A stretch of DNA of 64,000 nt, from contig NZ_SSBQ01000002.1 of the NCBI RefSeq assembly GCF_004795255.1, positions 725,001-789,000 on the forward strand, written 5' to 3'. Source of the DNA: Streptomyces sp. RKND-216. GTDB lineage: Bacteria > Actinomycetota > Actinomycetes > Streptomycetales > Streptomycetaceae. The translations under genes and the position numbers were made by a program. This document shows positions 24,527 through 35,329 of this stretch, in pieces. Under the pieces are notes generated by a model. It ran no database searches, was not told where the DNA came from, and saw only the letters and a list, made by a program, of their open reading frames with translations. Within the stretch, counting starts at the first letter, position 1. Each line of letters begins with the position of its first letter.

Positions 24527-25951
24527 TCAGCGCGTGTAGTGCTTGACGGAGTCGTCCTCGCGGGCCTCGTCGGTGAACTGCTGCGCCTTCTTCATGCACT
24601 CGGCCGGGGTCATGCGGCCGGCCATCATCTCACCGAGGCAGCCGGTGCCGATCTTGTCCTTGTGCAGCGAGACGTACCAGTTCGGGATGCGCGGGTTGAC
24701 GATGTTGTCGCCGGCCGCATCCAGCACGCCGATCGCCGAGTTCAGGCCCGGGGGCAGGTCCAGGCCGTCGGTGCCGCCGTCCAGCGCGGTGAGCGAGGAC
24801 ACCTGCTTGACGAAGTTCTGGGTGGCCTTCTTGCCCAGCAGGACGCGCATCTGCTCCATGCCGCCGGTCGGGTTCTTCGCCTTGGCCGGCACGATGAACG
24901 GCTCCCCGCCGGACGCCCAGGTGGTCTCGAAGGGCATCTTGTCGCCGCTGTCCAGGCTGGACGGCGGGGCGACGCGCATCTCGAAGTCGTCCGGGGTGGT
25001 CTTGGCCGTCTCGTTCTCGACCCAGGAGCCGTTCGGGATGAACAGCGCCTCGCCCTCGTTCCAGGCGGTCTGCGACTGGATGTGCGTCAGGCCCGGGGTG
25101 CCCTGGAGGATGTAGCCCTTCTTGTGCAGCTCGTAGTACGCCTCCAGCGCCGCCTTGACCGCGGGCTGCTTCCAGGCGTCCGGCTCCAGGTTGTCGATCT
25201 TCTTCAGTACCTCGTCGCCGCCGATCTTGGCCATGAACGGGTACAGGGAGAACGGCAGGTAGTAGGGGTACTTGCCGGGGTAGGTCCAGCCGGCGACGCC
25301 CTTCTTCTTCGCCTTGGCGCAGACCTTGAGCATGTCGTCCCAGGTCTTGGGGTACTCCTCGCCGACCTTGTCGAGGTTGGTCTGCGAGTACCACACCCCG
25401 TACACGGTGTAGGCGTAGTTCAGGACGTAGCACTGCTCCCCGTCGTACTGGCCCATCTCGACGATGCCCGGCCGGAGGGTGTCGCGGACCGTCACGGACG
25501 CGTCGTCGATCGAGGGCGCGTCGAGCAGGGGGCTGAGGTCGGCGAGCTGCTTCTGGCCCACCAGGACGCCCATGTCCATCTGCTCGGCGCCGGAGTTGTC
25601 GATGAGGTCCGGCGGGGTGCCGCCGTTGAAGCGTGGCTGCAGCACGGACTGGATCTTCTGCGTGCTCTTGACGCTGACCTTGGCCTCGGGGAACCGCTGC
25701 TCATAGGTCTTCGCCGCGTCCTTGGCGTACTGGGTGCCGAAGCCGCCGTCGAAGATGTAGACCTCGAGCGCCGCGGTGCCGTTGACGGCGAGCGGGTTGT
25801 CCTTGCTCTTCTCGCCCTTGTCGACCTGGTTCCCCTCACCGCCTCCGCTGGCGCAGGAGGTGAGCGCCCCCACCGCGGGGACGGCGATCAGACCCGCGGC
25901 CGCGGCGCGCTTGATGAGGTCACGGCGGTGGACGTCGAAAGTGGATCCCAT
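24527..25951 (-). CDS. ngcE: Chito-sugar-binding lipoprotein (NgcE type) with twin-arginine signal
   Basis: The 474-residue extracellular solute-binding protein (SBP_bac_1 family) begins MGSTFDVHRRDLIKRAAAAG, a twin-arginine (RRDLIK) signal, and ends the signal with the lipobox LTSC. It is therefore a Tat-exported lipoprotein. The mature part shows a binding-protein fold with VYIFDGGFGTQYAKDAAKTY and EGEALFIPNGSWVENE. The ATG at 25951 is preceded by a purine-rich ribosome site; the frame continues to 26149 without conserved sequence. It delivers N-acetylglucosamine or diacetylchitobiose to NgcFG. A candidate DasR site lies 77-92 nt upstream. Confidence 0.85.
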   Translation of the reverse strand: MGSTFDVHRRDLIKRAAAAGLIAVPAVGALTSCASGGGEGNQVDKGEKSKDNPLAVNGTAALEVYIFDGGFGTQYAKDAAKTYEQRFPEAKVSVKSTQKIQSVLQPRFNGGTPPDLIDNSGAEQMDMGVLVGQKQLADLSPLLDAPSIDDASVTVRDTLRPGIVEMGQYDGEQCYVLNYAYTVYGVWYSQTNLDKVGEEYPKTWDDMLKVCAKAKKKGVAGWTYPGKYPYYLPFSLYPFMAKIGGDEVLKKIDNLEPDAWKQPAVKAALEAYYELHKKGYILQGTPGLTHIQSQTAWNEGEALFIPNGSWVENETAKTTPDDFEMRVAPPSSLDSGDKMPFETTWASGGEPFIVPAKAKNPTGGMEQMRVLLGKKATQNFVKQVSSLTALDGGTDGLDLPPGLNSAIGVLDAAGDNIVNPRIPNWYVSLHKDKIGTGCLGEMMAGRMTPAECMKKAQQFTDEAREDDSVKHYTR

Positions 25952-26027
25952 TGCTGCCCCTTTGCTGGGTGATCCGCCCTGTGGCTGTAAGACGGCGTCC
26001 GCTCTGCGCACGGCCGCTCGGGTGCCG

Positions 26028-26043
26028 ACAGGTATAGTCCACT
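26028..26043. promoter_or_regulatory. Candidate DasR-responsive element (dre) upstream of ngcE
   Basis: ACAGGTATAGTCCACT matches the 16-bp dre consensus ACTGGTCTAGACCACT at 13 positions. It lies 77 nt before the ngcE start codon, a sensible place for repression. DasR is the GntR-type repressor of GlcNAc and chitin utilisation in Streptomyces, which fits the transporter's substrate. Confidence 0.55.
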
Positions 26044-26139
26044 TCTCACCAGCGGGGCAAGATCGTACGCGCTTGTTCGTTCCAGTCTTTCCCGAGTTGA
26101 GACCTCGCGCGGCGCGCCACGCCGCAGGGCAAGCGCGAC

Positions 26140-26175
26140 GGCGCCGCACCCCGCCCGAGGGAGAGGTGCGGCGCC
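26140..26175 (-). terminator. Intrinsic terminator of acnA
   Basis: A perfect 11-bp stem (26140-26150 with 26165-26175) with a 14-nt loop lies 71 nt past the acnA stop on the minus strand. It insulates the ngcE promoter from aconitase transcription. Confidence 0.8.
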
Positions 26176-26245
26176 GCGTTCACGAGGTGAAACGTCCGGC
26201 CGCGCCGGCGTCACCGCGTGCGGGTGACGTGGGTCACCCGGCCGG

Positions 26246-29007
<2,762 letters not shown>

Positions 29008-29054
29008 GTGGCGCGGCTCCCCGTCGCGGTCACCGGGGTGCGCCTTCCGCCAGA

Positions 29055-29072
29055 TATCTCGATGTCGAGATA
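29055..29072. promoter_or_regulatory. Dyad operator copy 1, TATCTC-N6-GAGATA
   Basis: TATCTCGATGTCGAGATA is an 18-bp dyad, with 8+8 matched bases around a 2-nt centre. It lies 88 nt upstream of the acnA start codon. The same arms and spacing recur at 29199-29216. Confidence 0.7.
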
Positions 29073-29198
29073 ACTCTAGTACACGACCGCGGCACGGTCA
29101 CGCCCCGGCCTGCCGACCGTACCGCTCCCCTGCCCGCGTGCCCGGATTCCGCCTCGTTCACCCGTTCGGACCTGAATCGGCGCGCCAGCGTTCGTCGC

Positions 29199-29216
29199 TA
29201 TCTCACATCTGAGATA
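29199..29216. promoter_or_regulatory. Dyad operator copy 2, TATCTC-N6-GAGATA
   Basis: TATCTCACATCTGAGATA has the same outer arms as copy 1 and the same 6-nt centre length. It ends 11 nt before the ATG of the HTH-MurA gene, overlapping the place of the ribosome site, as expected for autorepression. The HTH of that gene is the obvious candidate to bind it. Confidence 0.7.
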
Positions 29217-29227
29217 CGGTCCTTGCC

Positions 29228-30757
29228 ATGACGGACGACTACCTCGCACGCATCGGCCAGCTGATCCGCGACGCTCGCCAGCATCGCGGCTGGACCCAGT
29301 CGCAACTCGCGGAGGCACTGGGCACCAGCCAGAGCGCGGTCAACCGCATCGAACGCGGCAACCAGAACATCAGCCTTGAGATGATCGCCCGCATCTCGGA
29401 GGCCCTGGACAGTGAAATCGTCTCCCTCGGCTACTCCGGCCCGATGCACCTGCGCGTCGTCGGCGGACGCCGCCTCTCCGGCTCCATCGACGTCAAGACG
29501 AGCAAGAACGCGTGCGTCGCCCTGCTCTGCGCCTCGCTCCTCAACTCCGGCCGCACCGTGCTGCGTCGGGTCGCCCGCATCGAGGAGGTCTTCCGCCTCC
29601 TCGAGGTACTGGGCTCCGTCGGCGTGCGCACCCGCTGGCTCAACGACGCCGGCGACCTCGAGATCGTGCCGCCCGCCGAACTTGACCTGGACGCGATGGA
29701 TGCGGACGCCGCCCGCCGCACCCGCAGCATCATCATGTTCCTCGGCCCTCTGCTGCATCGCACCGACGCGTTCCGCCTCCCCTACGCCGGCGGCTGCGAC
29801 CTCGGGACCCGCACCGTCCAGCCGCACATGATCGCGCTGCGCCGCTTCGGCCTGGACGTCACCGCGACCGAGGGCGTCTACCACGCCGAGGTCGACCGCT
29901 CCGTCACCCCCGACCGTCCCATCGTGCTGACCGAACGCGGCGACACGGTCACCGAGAACGCGCTGCTGGCCGCCGCCCGGTACGACGGCGTCACCGTCAT
30001 CCGCAACGCCTCCTCCAACTACATGGTCCAGGACCTCTGCTTCTTCCTGGAGCAGCTCGGCGTGCGCGTCGAAGGCATCGGCTCCACCACTCTCACCGTG
30101 CACGGCGTCGCCGAGATCGACCGCGACGTGGACTACTCCCCCTCCGAGGACCCGGTCGAGGCCATGAGCCTCATCGCCGCCGCGGTCGTCACCGAATCCG
30201 AACTGACGGTGCGCCGGGTGCCGGTGGAGTTCCTGGAGATCGAGCTGGCCGTCCTGGAGGAGATGGGCCTCGACGTCGACCGCAGCGCCGAGTACGCGGC
30301 GGACAACGGTCGTACCCGGCTCACCGACCTGACGGTCCGTCCCTCCAAACTGGAGGCGCCGATCGACAAGATCCACCCCATGCCGTTCCCCGGCCTCAAC
30401 ATCGACAACGTCCCCTTCTTCGCGGCCATCGCCGCCTCCGCCCAGGGGCAGAGCCTCATCCACGACTGGGTCTACGACAACCGCGCCATCTACCTCACCG
30501 ACCTCAACCGCCTCGGCGGACGCCTGCAGTTGCTCGACCCGCACCGGGTCCTGGTCGAGGGCCCCACCCGCTGGCGCGCCGCCGAGATGATGTGCCCGCC
30601 CGCGCTCCGCCCCGCCGTCGTCGTCCTCCTCGCCATGCTCGCCGCCGAGGGCACGTCCGTGCTGCGCAACGTCTACGTCATCAACCGCGGCTACGAGGAC
30701 CTCGCCGAACGCCTCAACGAAGTCGGCGCCCAGATCGAGACCTTCCGCGACATCTGA
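29228..30757 (+). CDS. XRE helix-turn-helix fused to a MurA-like (UDP-GlcNAc enolpyruvyl transferase) domain
   Basis: The 509-residue protein has an N-terminal XRE/Cro domain (IGQLIRDARQHRGWTQSQLA, recognition part LGTSQSAVNRIERG, residues about 5-65). An EPT/RT3L (MurA-fold) domain fills the rest. MurA landmarks persist: SKNACVALL (the K-N pair), AGGCDLGTRTVQPH (the loop Cys that binds phosphoenolpyruvate) and FPGLNIDNVPFF (the catalytic Asp region). It corresponds to SCO5998, divergent from aconitase. It may be a real second MurA, or a transcription factor sensing UDP-GlcNAc or phosphoenolpyruvate. Two identical dyads in the shared promoter region favour a regulatory role. Confidence 0.85.
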   Translation: MTDDYLARIGQLIRDARQHRGWTQSQLAEALGTSQSAVNRIERGNQNISLEMIARISEALDSEIVSLGYSGPMHLRVVGGRRLSGSIDVKTSKNACVALLCASLLNSGRTVLRRVARIEEVFRLLEVLGSVGVRTRWLNDAGDLEIVPPAELDLDAMDADAARRTRSIIMFLGPLLHRTDAFRLPYAGGCDLGTRTVQPHMIALRRFGLDVTATEGVYHAEVDRSVTPDRPIVLTERGDTVTENALLAAARYDGVTVIRNASSNYMVQDLCFFLEQLGVRVEGIGSTTLTVHGVAEIDRDVDYSPSEDPVEAMSLIAAAVVTESELTVRRVPVEFLEIELAVLEEMGLDVDRSAEYAADNGRTRLTDLTVRPSKLEAPIDKIHPMPFPGLNIDNVPFFAAIAASAQGQSLIHDWVYDNRAIYLTDLNRLGGRLQLLDPHRVLVEGPTRWRAAEMMCPPALRPAVVVLLAMLAAEGTSVLRNVYVINRGYEDLAERLNEVGAQIETFRDI

Positions 30758-31148
30758 ACCGCGGAGGCCGCAGCACCCGGCCCGACCGGCTGCTCAGCGA
30801 GTCGGGGAGGAGTGCGGTATCAGTCGTCCGTCCCGTCCTCCGGCCCCACCAGCCCCGCCGATCCGACAGGTCGCTGTGGCTGACGCACCGTCCGGGACGG
30901 CGTGAGCGTCAGCGAGGGACGCTGCTGAAGGGTTCCCGTTCCGGCCGGAAGGGGCGGCTGACGGCGATGACCGGCCTGTGTTGACCGACCGGGGCTTGCC
31001 CGCTCCGGGAATAGAAGAAGCCCGGTATGTACCAACCGGGTCGGCGAGCGATCTTGAAGGCCCCGCCCGGTGCACCTCCCGCCGCGGGACGCACGGGGGC
31101 GGGCCGCCCCGAAGGGGCGGCCCGCCGTGGTGCTGCGTGGGGTGTGCG
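30758..31148. other. Intergenic region between HTH-murA and the protease gene
   Basis: I see no gene in these 391 bases. The short open frames lack codon-position bias and ribosome sites. Apart from the protease terminator near its right end (31098-31126), nothing is recognised. Confidence 0.6.
31098..31126 (-). terminator. Intrinsic terminator of the protease gene
   Basis: A perfect 13-bp GC stem (31098-31110 with 31114-31126) closes a 3-nt GAA loop. It lies 23 nt past the protease stop on the minus strand and could also stop rightward transcripts. Confidence 0.85.
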
Positions 31149-32021
31149 TCAGATGATGCTGACGCCGTAGGCGCTGAGCGCCTCGGTGACCGGCTGGAAG
31201 AAGGTGGTGCCGCCGGAGGAGCAGTTGCCGCTGCCGCCGGAGGTCAGGCCCAGGGCGGTGCTGCCGGAGAACAGGGCGCCGCCGCTGTCGCCGGGCTCGG
31301 CGCACACGTTGGTCTGGATCATGCCGTACACGACGTCGCCGCCGCCGTAGTTGACCGTGGCGTTGAGGCCGGTGACGGAGCCGCCGTGCAGGCCGGTGGT
31401 GGAGCCGCTGCGCTGGACGGACTGACCGACCGAGGCGTTGCCGGCGCCGGTGATCTCCTGGTAGCCGCCGTTGTACAGGTAGACGCGGCCGTCCGCGGCA
31501 CCCGGGTTGGAGTGCTGGATGAGGCCGTAGTCGTTGTTCGGGAAGCTGGACCCGACGGTGCTGCCGATCGACCAGGAGCTGCCGATGTTGGTGCAGTGCC
31601 CGGCGGTCAGGGCGTACTTGGTGCCCGCGCTGTCCTGGACGTTGAAGCCGAGGGAGCAGCGGCTGCCGCCGGTGGTGATGGCCTCGCCGCCGGCGATGTA
31701 CTTGGTGAACTCGCCCTTGGTGCGGTTGATCTCGAGGGCGGAGTCGGTCTTGACGGTCTGCTTGATCTTGGCGATCTCCGCCTTGCTCACGGTGCTGTCG
31801 ACGGTGACGACGACCTTGCCGGACTTCGCGTCGGTGTACCAGGCGGTACCCGCGATGTCCGACTTCTCGACGGCGCTGTCAACCGCCTTGAGCTGGGCCA
31901 CCGTGGCCTTGGGCGCGTCCGCCTCGGCCGCCACGGCGGTGGGGGTGACGAGCGCGCCGACCGCCAGGAGTCCGGTGGCCACTGCCATGGTGCGCGCGCG
32001 CCCTGCGAATCTGATGCTCAC
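31149..32021 (-). CDS. Secreted streptogrisin-type serine protease (chymotrypsin family S1E) preproprotein
   Basis: The 290-residue product begins with a signal peptide ([20 protein letters not shown], cleavage near AVAAEA). An alpha-lytic-type propeptide of roughly 80 residues follows, then the mature protease. The catalytic triad is seen in ALTAGHCTN (His), NDYGLIQHS (Asp) and [14 protein letters not shown] (Ser). Cys pairs typical of SGPA/SGPB-type enzymes are present. The GTG at 32021 with GGAGGA 6 nt upstream starts exactly at the signal peptide, while a longer frame to 32117 does not. The enzyme would be exported by Sec, fold with help of its propeptide, and degrade extracellular protein. 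Confidence 0.93.
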   Translation of the reverse strand: MSIRFAGRARTMAVATGLLAVGALVTPTAVAAEADAPKATVAQLKAVDSAVEKSDIAGTAWYTDAKSGKVVVTVDSTVSKAEIAKIKQTVKTDSALEINRTKGEFTKYIAGGEAITTGGSRCSLGFNVQDSAGTKYALTAGHCTNIGSSWSIGSTVGSSFPNNDYGLIQHSNPGAADGRVYLYNGGYQEITGAGNASVGQSVQRSGSTTGLHGGSVTGLNATVNYGGGDVVYGMIQTNVCAEPGDSGGALFSGSTALGLTSGGSGNCSSGGTTFFQPVTEALSAYGVSII

Positions 32022-32537
32022 GGAATTCCTCCGGTGGTGCTGTGGGGGAACGGCCGGTGGGGACGGCCGTTGCCCAGCGCTTACATTGACATGTTTGCGC
32101 CAGACGCGGACCAGCATTCCCGACTGCTCGCAACGACAGCAAGGTGTGTTTCAGGTCACGACTGCGGACGATCTCGCGCCTGATATACAGGGCGAAACCG
32201 GCCACATGGGCCGGTCGGCGAATCCAGCAGGCCCGACACCGGGGCGACGGCACGCACCAGCTCGGCATGACGTGCGACCACCACCTGCGAACGACCCGTG
32301 CGACGGTTGAGCAGGCGATTCAACACGGGACGCAGGCGCCGCCGCCCGAGAAGAAGCGGTCCAGCCCCCCGCGAACCGGCCACCAGGCGCGTCCACAACC
32401 GGCCGAATGGCGGAAAAGAAGCGTTTGGAATCAGCCACTGCACCTCCCTGCGCCTGAAGTCGCGGCCCCCCCTCACGGAGCGCACGGCCCGTGCGCTCGC
32501 ACACGGCCCGCGAAGCGGGTCTGCCTACCTGCCAGCG

Positions 32538-32600
32538 GCTGACGCGGGTGACGCGGCGGCCGCGGATCTTGCCGCGATCGGAGATGAACTTCCGCAGCAG
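32538..32600 (-). pseudogene. Fragment of a ribosomal protein S18 gene (rpsR paralogue)
   Basis: On the minus strand, 21 codons read [20 protein letters not shown] plus S, matching the conserved core of ribosomal protein S18 in which the usual text is L-R-K/R-F-I-S-x-R-G-K-I-x-x-R-R-V-T. No upstream S18 N-terminus (the Y-x-D-Y-K-D region) is present, and sequence after the fragment diverges. It abuts the S14 fragment head to head. In Streptomyces an alternative, zinc-independent set (rpmB, rpmG, rpsN, rpsR) lies in one direction, so this is probably a rearranged remnant of such a cluster. Confidence 0.75.
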
Positions 32601-32762
32601 CTGCGTCGCCGACCGCGGGATGCGGGTGCGGCCCGCGTCCGCAACCGGGACAGCGTCGACGGACGCCCCCGAGGCCACCTCCGCACATTCGGCCTCTCCC
32701 GGGTGCGCATGCGCCGGCACGCCCACGCGGGCCACCTGCCAGGGATGACCAAGTCCTCCTGA
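32601..32762 (+). pseudogene. C-terminal fragment of a ribosomal protein S14 gene (rpsN paralogue)
   Basis: On the plus strand, 53 codons contain [26 protein letters not shown] and [12 protein letters not shown], which is the C-terminal half of ribosomal protein S14. The final Trp codon appears mutated to TGA (the text ends ...TCC TCC TGA TGA), and two residues before HAHAG differ from the usual E-M/x-A pattern. The N-terminal half is missing: the sequence jumps straight into the reversed S18 fragment. No ribosome site or start is seen. It is therefore a relic, although a reading frame runs through from 32298. Confidence 0.8.
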
Positions 32763-33131
32763 TGAAGCGGCGCGTGGCGGCCAGGCCGTTGCCGGGCCCA
32801 CCACGGCCGCATGCGCGACGGGCATCGCCACGCGCGACCCGCACCTGTGACGGGCGACGACAGGGTTTCGTTCCGTCGAGACGGCGCGACCTGCTCTGGG
32901 GCGATGGCACGCCGCCTACGCAGGACCGGCCCGCGGGGCGCGAGGGTGACCCGACTGGTGGCGAGCCCGCCACTTGTTGCAAGCTGTGCGCAAGAGCTTC
33001 TGTGCATCGACAGGGAGGTCCCTAGGCCGCCCGCGAGCGGGCAGGGCGCCGCCCGCCTCGAGCCGGCCGTGCCCTCCGCGGGATCGACGCAGCAGTGCAC
33101 ACCCCTCACTCCGCAGCAAGGAGCGCCGCCC

Positions 33132-33872
33132 ATGGACCTCCCCGCCCGGGTCGGGCCCGAGGACATCCACCACGCGTCCGCGGAACTGGACCGGCGTGGT
33201 GCTGTCATCCTCGCCGGATACGGCAGCAGCGGCGACGCCCTCACCGTGGCAGCCGCCCAGGTTCTCGGCAGCCGTCTGAGCCGGCTCTTCCCTCAGCGCG
33301 TGCGAGCCTCGTACGACGGCGGCCCCGTCCACCTGCACGCGGACAGTCTCGACCTGACCGTCGACATCGGCGGCGTCCGGCACCGGCGCCGTCATCCCGA
33401 CGAGGACTACGTCTTGATCCAGTGTCTGAAGGCGGCGCCCGCGGGAGGAGACTCCTTCGCCCTCGACGCCTACCGCTTCGCCGACGCATGCCGCACCGCG
33501 GACCCGGAGTTGTGGCGGTTCCTCACGACCCAGGACGTCGACCTCTACGGGGCGTGGCCCCACCTGCGCGGCTTGCCGGCGAGCCCTCGCGTCGCCCGGC
33601 ACATCGAGTACACCCGCACCGGGCGCCGCATCGTCCGTCGCACCGACGGCGCCGTTCCCCTCCACCGGGACCCGGACCTCGAGCACGTCCGCACCATGCT
33701 CGACCGGTTCGCGAAGATCGTGCACGAAGAAGAGCCCCCGCTCCCCCGCTTCCGGCTCGGCGAAGGAGACATCCTCGTCCTGGACAACTACCGCGTCTGG
33801 CACGGCCGCGACGCCCATACGGGCGAACGCGCCGTCCGCATCCTCACCGTGTGCAGCAGCGACGCCCGCTGA
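33132..33872 (+). CDS. TauD/TfdA-family (clavaminate-synthase-like) Fe(II)/2-oxoglutarate dioxygenase
   Basis: The 246-residue protein has a likely H-x-D metal site in VHLHADSLDL and the C-terminal DNYRVWHGRDAHTGERAVR stretch, with the third iron-ligand His and the 2-oxoglutarate-binding Arg of the TauD family. It is short for TauD (about 280), which suggests a compact or diverged member. The ATG at 33132 is preceded by AAGGAG at 8 nt, so the longer open frame from 32811 is rejected. It stands alone between the ribosomal-protein relics and the efflux gene. Its substrate is unknown; hydroxylation of an amino acid or amino-acid-like molecule is the usual role. Confidence 0.75.
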   Translation: MDLPARVGPEDIHHASAELDRRGAVILAGYGSSGDALTVAAAQVLGSRLSRLFPQRVRASYDGGPVHLHADSLDLTVDIGGVRHRRRHPDEDYVLIQCLKAAPAGGDSFALDAYRFADACRTADPELWRFLTTQDVDLYGAWPHLRGLPASPRVARHIEYTRTGRRIVRRTDGAVPLHRDPDLEHVRTMLDRFAKIVHEEEPPLPRFRLGEGDILVLDNYRVWHGRDAHTGERAVRILTVCSSDAR

Positions 33873-34276
33873 AGGGGACTTTCGAAGGCGTGCCTCCACC
33901 GCCGGCCCCTGACCTCCCTGCCGGGCGAGTGGCAGACCCACGGTCGCGACGCCCTGCCCCGCGGCGTTCCTTGACCACGCCGACGGCGATGTACAGGGTG
34001 TCCACGGTGCGTGGCCACGCACCGGCCGAGTGCGGCCTCGGCCGGCAGTCCGGCGCCGGAACCGCGGACAGGGCATCTGGCGCAGAAGCGTCGGCGGGGC
34101 CCGCCGTCATCCGGAGCGGCCGCCCGGTCCACGGGCGGTGCGCGGATCAGCACCCAGCCCGACACGGCCTCTTCGAGAGGGAGTCAGGGCGGTTGGATAA
34201 GCCACGGTTGAAGCCGGGGCGAGGTGCGGATCCGCGCGGTTCTGCGCGTTTCGGTCCGCCGAGCGAGGGAGCGACA
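33873..34276. other. Intergenic region with a perfect 20-bp palindrome
   Basis: These 404 bases contain no supported gene. A gapless palindrome CGGTGCGTGGCCACGCACCG lies at 34005-34024, about 250 nt before the efflux gene. It could be an operator or a hairpin after the dioxygenase gene. Confidence 0.55.
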
Positions 34277-35203
34277 GTGGGTGGACACGATCACGGACAC
34301 AGTGGTCACGGGCATGATCACGGCGTGTCGGCCGAGACCGACAGACGCTGGCTGACCCTGGCCCTGGCCTTGCTGGTCGCGTTCATGCTGGTCGAGGCGG
34401 TCGCCGCAGTCATGGCCGGCTCGCTGGCGCTGCTGTCGGACGCGGCACACATGCTCACCGATGCGGTCTCCATCATCCTGGCGCTGGTGGCGCTCCGTCT
34501 CTCGTCCCGGCCCCCGAAGGGCGGGTACACCTACGGGCTCAAACGGGTGGAGATCCTCTCCGCACAGGCGAACGGTCTGACGCTGCTTCTCCTGGCCTGC
34601 TGGCTCGCGCACGAGGCGGTGCACCGGCTCTTCTCCCCGCCCGATGTGGAGGGCGGGGTGGTCGTGTGGACAGCGCTGGCGGGAATCGTCGTCAACGTCG
34701 CCTGCGCGTGGTGCATCTCCCGCGCCAACCGGTCCTCGCTCAACGTCGAGGGCGCCTACCAGCACATCCTCAACGACCTCTTCGCCTTCATCGGCACCGC
34801 GGTCGCGGGCGTGATCGTGGTGACGACCGGATTCGTACGCGCGGATCCGCTCGCCACACTCCTGGTCGTCGCCCTGATGGTGAAGGCGGGCTGGGGCCTG
34901 GTTCGTGACGCGACCCGCGTCTTCCTCCAGGCGGCGCCCGACCACCTCGACCCCGACGCCATCCGGCGACGGATGGCCCAGCTGCCGGGGGTCGAAGGGG
35001 TGAGGAACCTGCACGTCTGGCTGATCACCTCGGGTGAACCCACCCTGTCGGCCCACGTCGTGGTGAGAGGCGACTGCCACGCCGTGAGCCGGGACCTGCG
35101 ACGGATACTGGCGAAGGAGTTCGCGCTGTCGCACGTGACACTGCAGACCGAGCACCCGAACGGACGTCTCCCCGCGTCACCCGCCGCGGCCCTGGAGGCG
35201 TAG
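34277..35203 (+). CDS. Cation diffusion facilitator (CzcD/ZitB-like) metal efflux protein
   Basis: The 308-residue membrane protein has a His-rich N-terminus (VGGHDHGHSGHGHDHG) and six hydrophobic segments. The zinc-site motif LLSDAAHMLTDAVS (H-x-x-x-D) in TM2 and HILNDLFAFIGTAV (H-x-x-x-D-like) in TM5 are the CDF signature, and the C-terminal domain (HVWLITSGEPTLSAHVVV) is the usual cytoplasmic dimerisation fold. It would export Zn2+, Co2+ or similar in exchange for protons. The GTG at 34277 has AGGGAG upstream. It converges on the metallophore operon. Its regulation is not visible. Confidence 0.92.
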   Translation: MGGHDHGHSGHGHDHGVSAETDRRWLTLALALLVAFMLVEAVAAVMAGSLALLSDAAHMLTDAVSIILALVALRLSSRPPKGGYTYGLKRVEILSAQANGLTLLLLACWLAHEAVHRLFSPPDVEGGVVVWTALAGIVVNVACAWCISRANRSSLNVEGAYQHILNDLFAFIGTAVAGVIVVTTGFVRADPLATLLVVALMVKAGWGLVRDATRVFLQAAPDHLDPDAIRRRMAQLPGVEGVRNLHVWLITSGEPTLSAHVVVRGDCHAVSRDLRRILAKEFALSHVTLQTEHPNGRLPASPAAALEA

Positions 35204-35259
35204 CCCCCGCCTCGGCTCGCAGAGCCCGCGCGAACCGCCCCGGCAGGACCGGAGCCACC

Positions 35260-35313
35260 GGCGGCTGCGGGAGCCCCCACAGCAGGTCTTCCCGTGAGGA
35301 GCCCGCAGCCGCC
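35260..35313. terminator. Bidirectional terminator between CDF and MFS genes
   Basis: A 12-bp perfect stem (35260-35271 with 35302-35313) encloses a 30-nt loop. It is placed between the stops of two convergent genes (35203 and 35330), so it can serve both. Confidence 0.65.
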
Positions 35314-35329
35314 CGGCGGTGCGGTACGG

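Larger units (their letters stand above)
32022..33131. other. About 1.1-kb non-coding or degraded region
   Basis: No intact gene is supported here. Overlapping open frames exist in all directions but show no steady codon bias. Two short stretches are recognisable relics of ribosomal protein genes (32538-32600 and 32601-32762). The protease promoter must lie in the first few hundred bases. The rest probably represents decayed accessory DNA. Confidence 0.6.

Noticed and set aside
32151..32982. Several overlapping open frames in the ribosomal-relic region as real genes
   Set aside because: They have no ribosome sites or codon bias. Only two short parts match known proteins, and these are on opposite strands.
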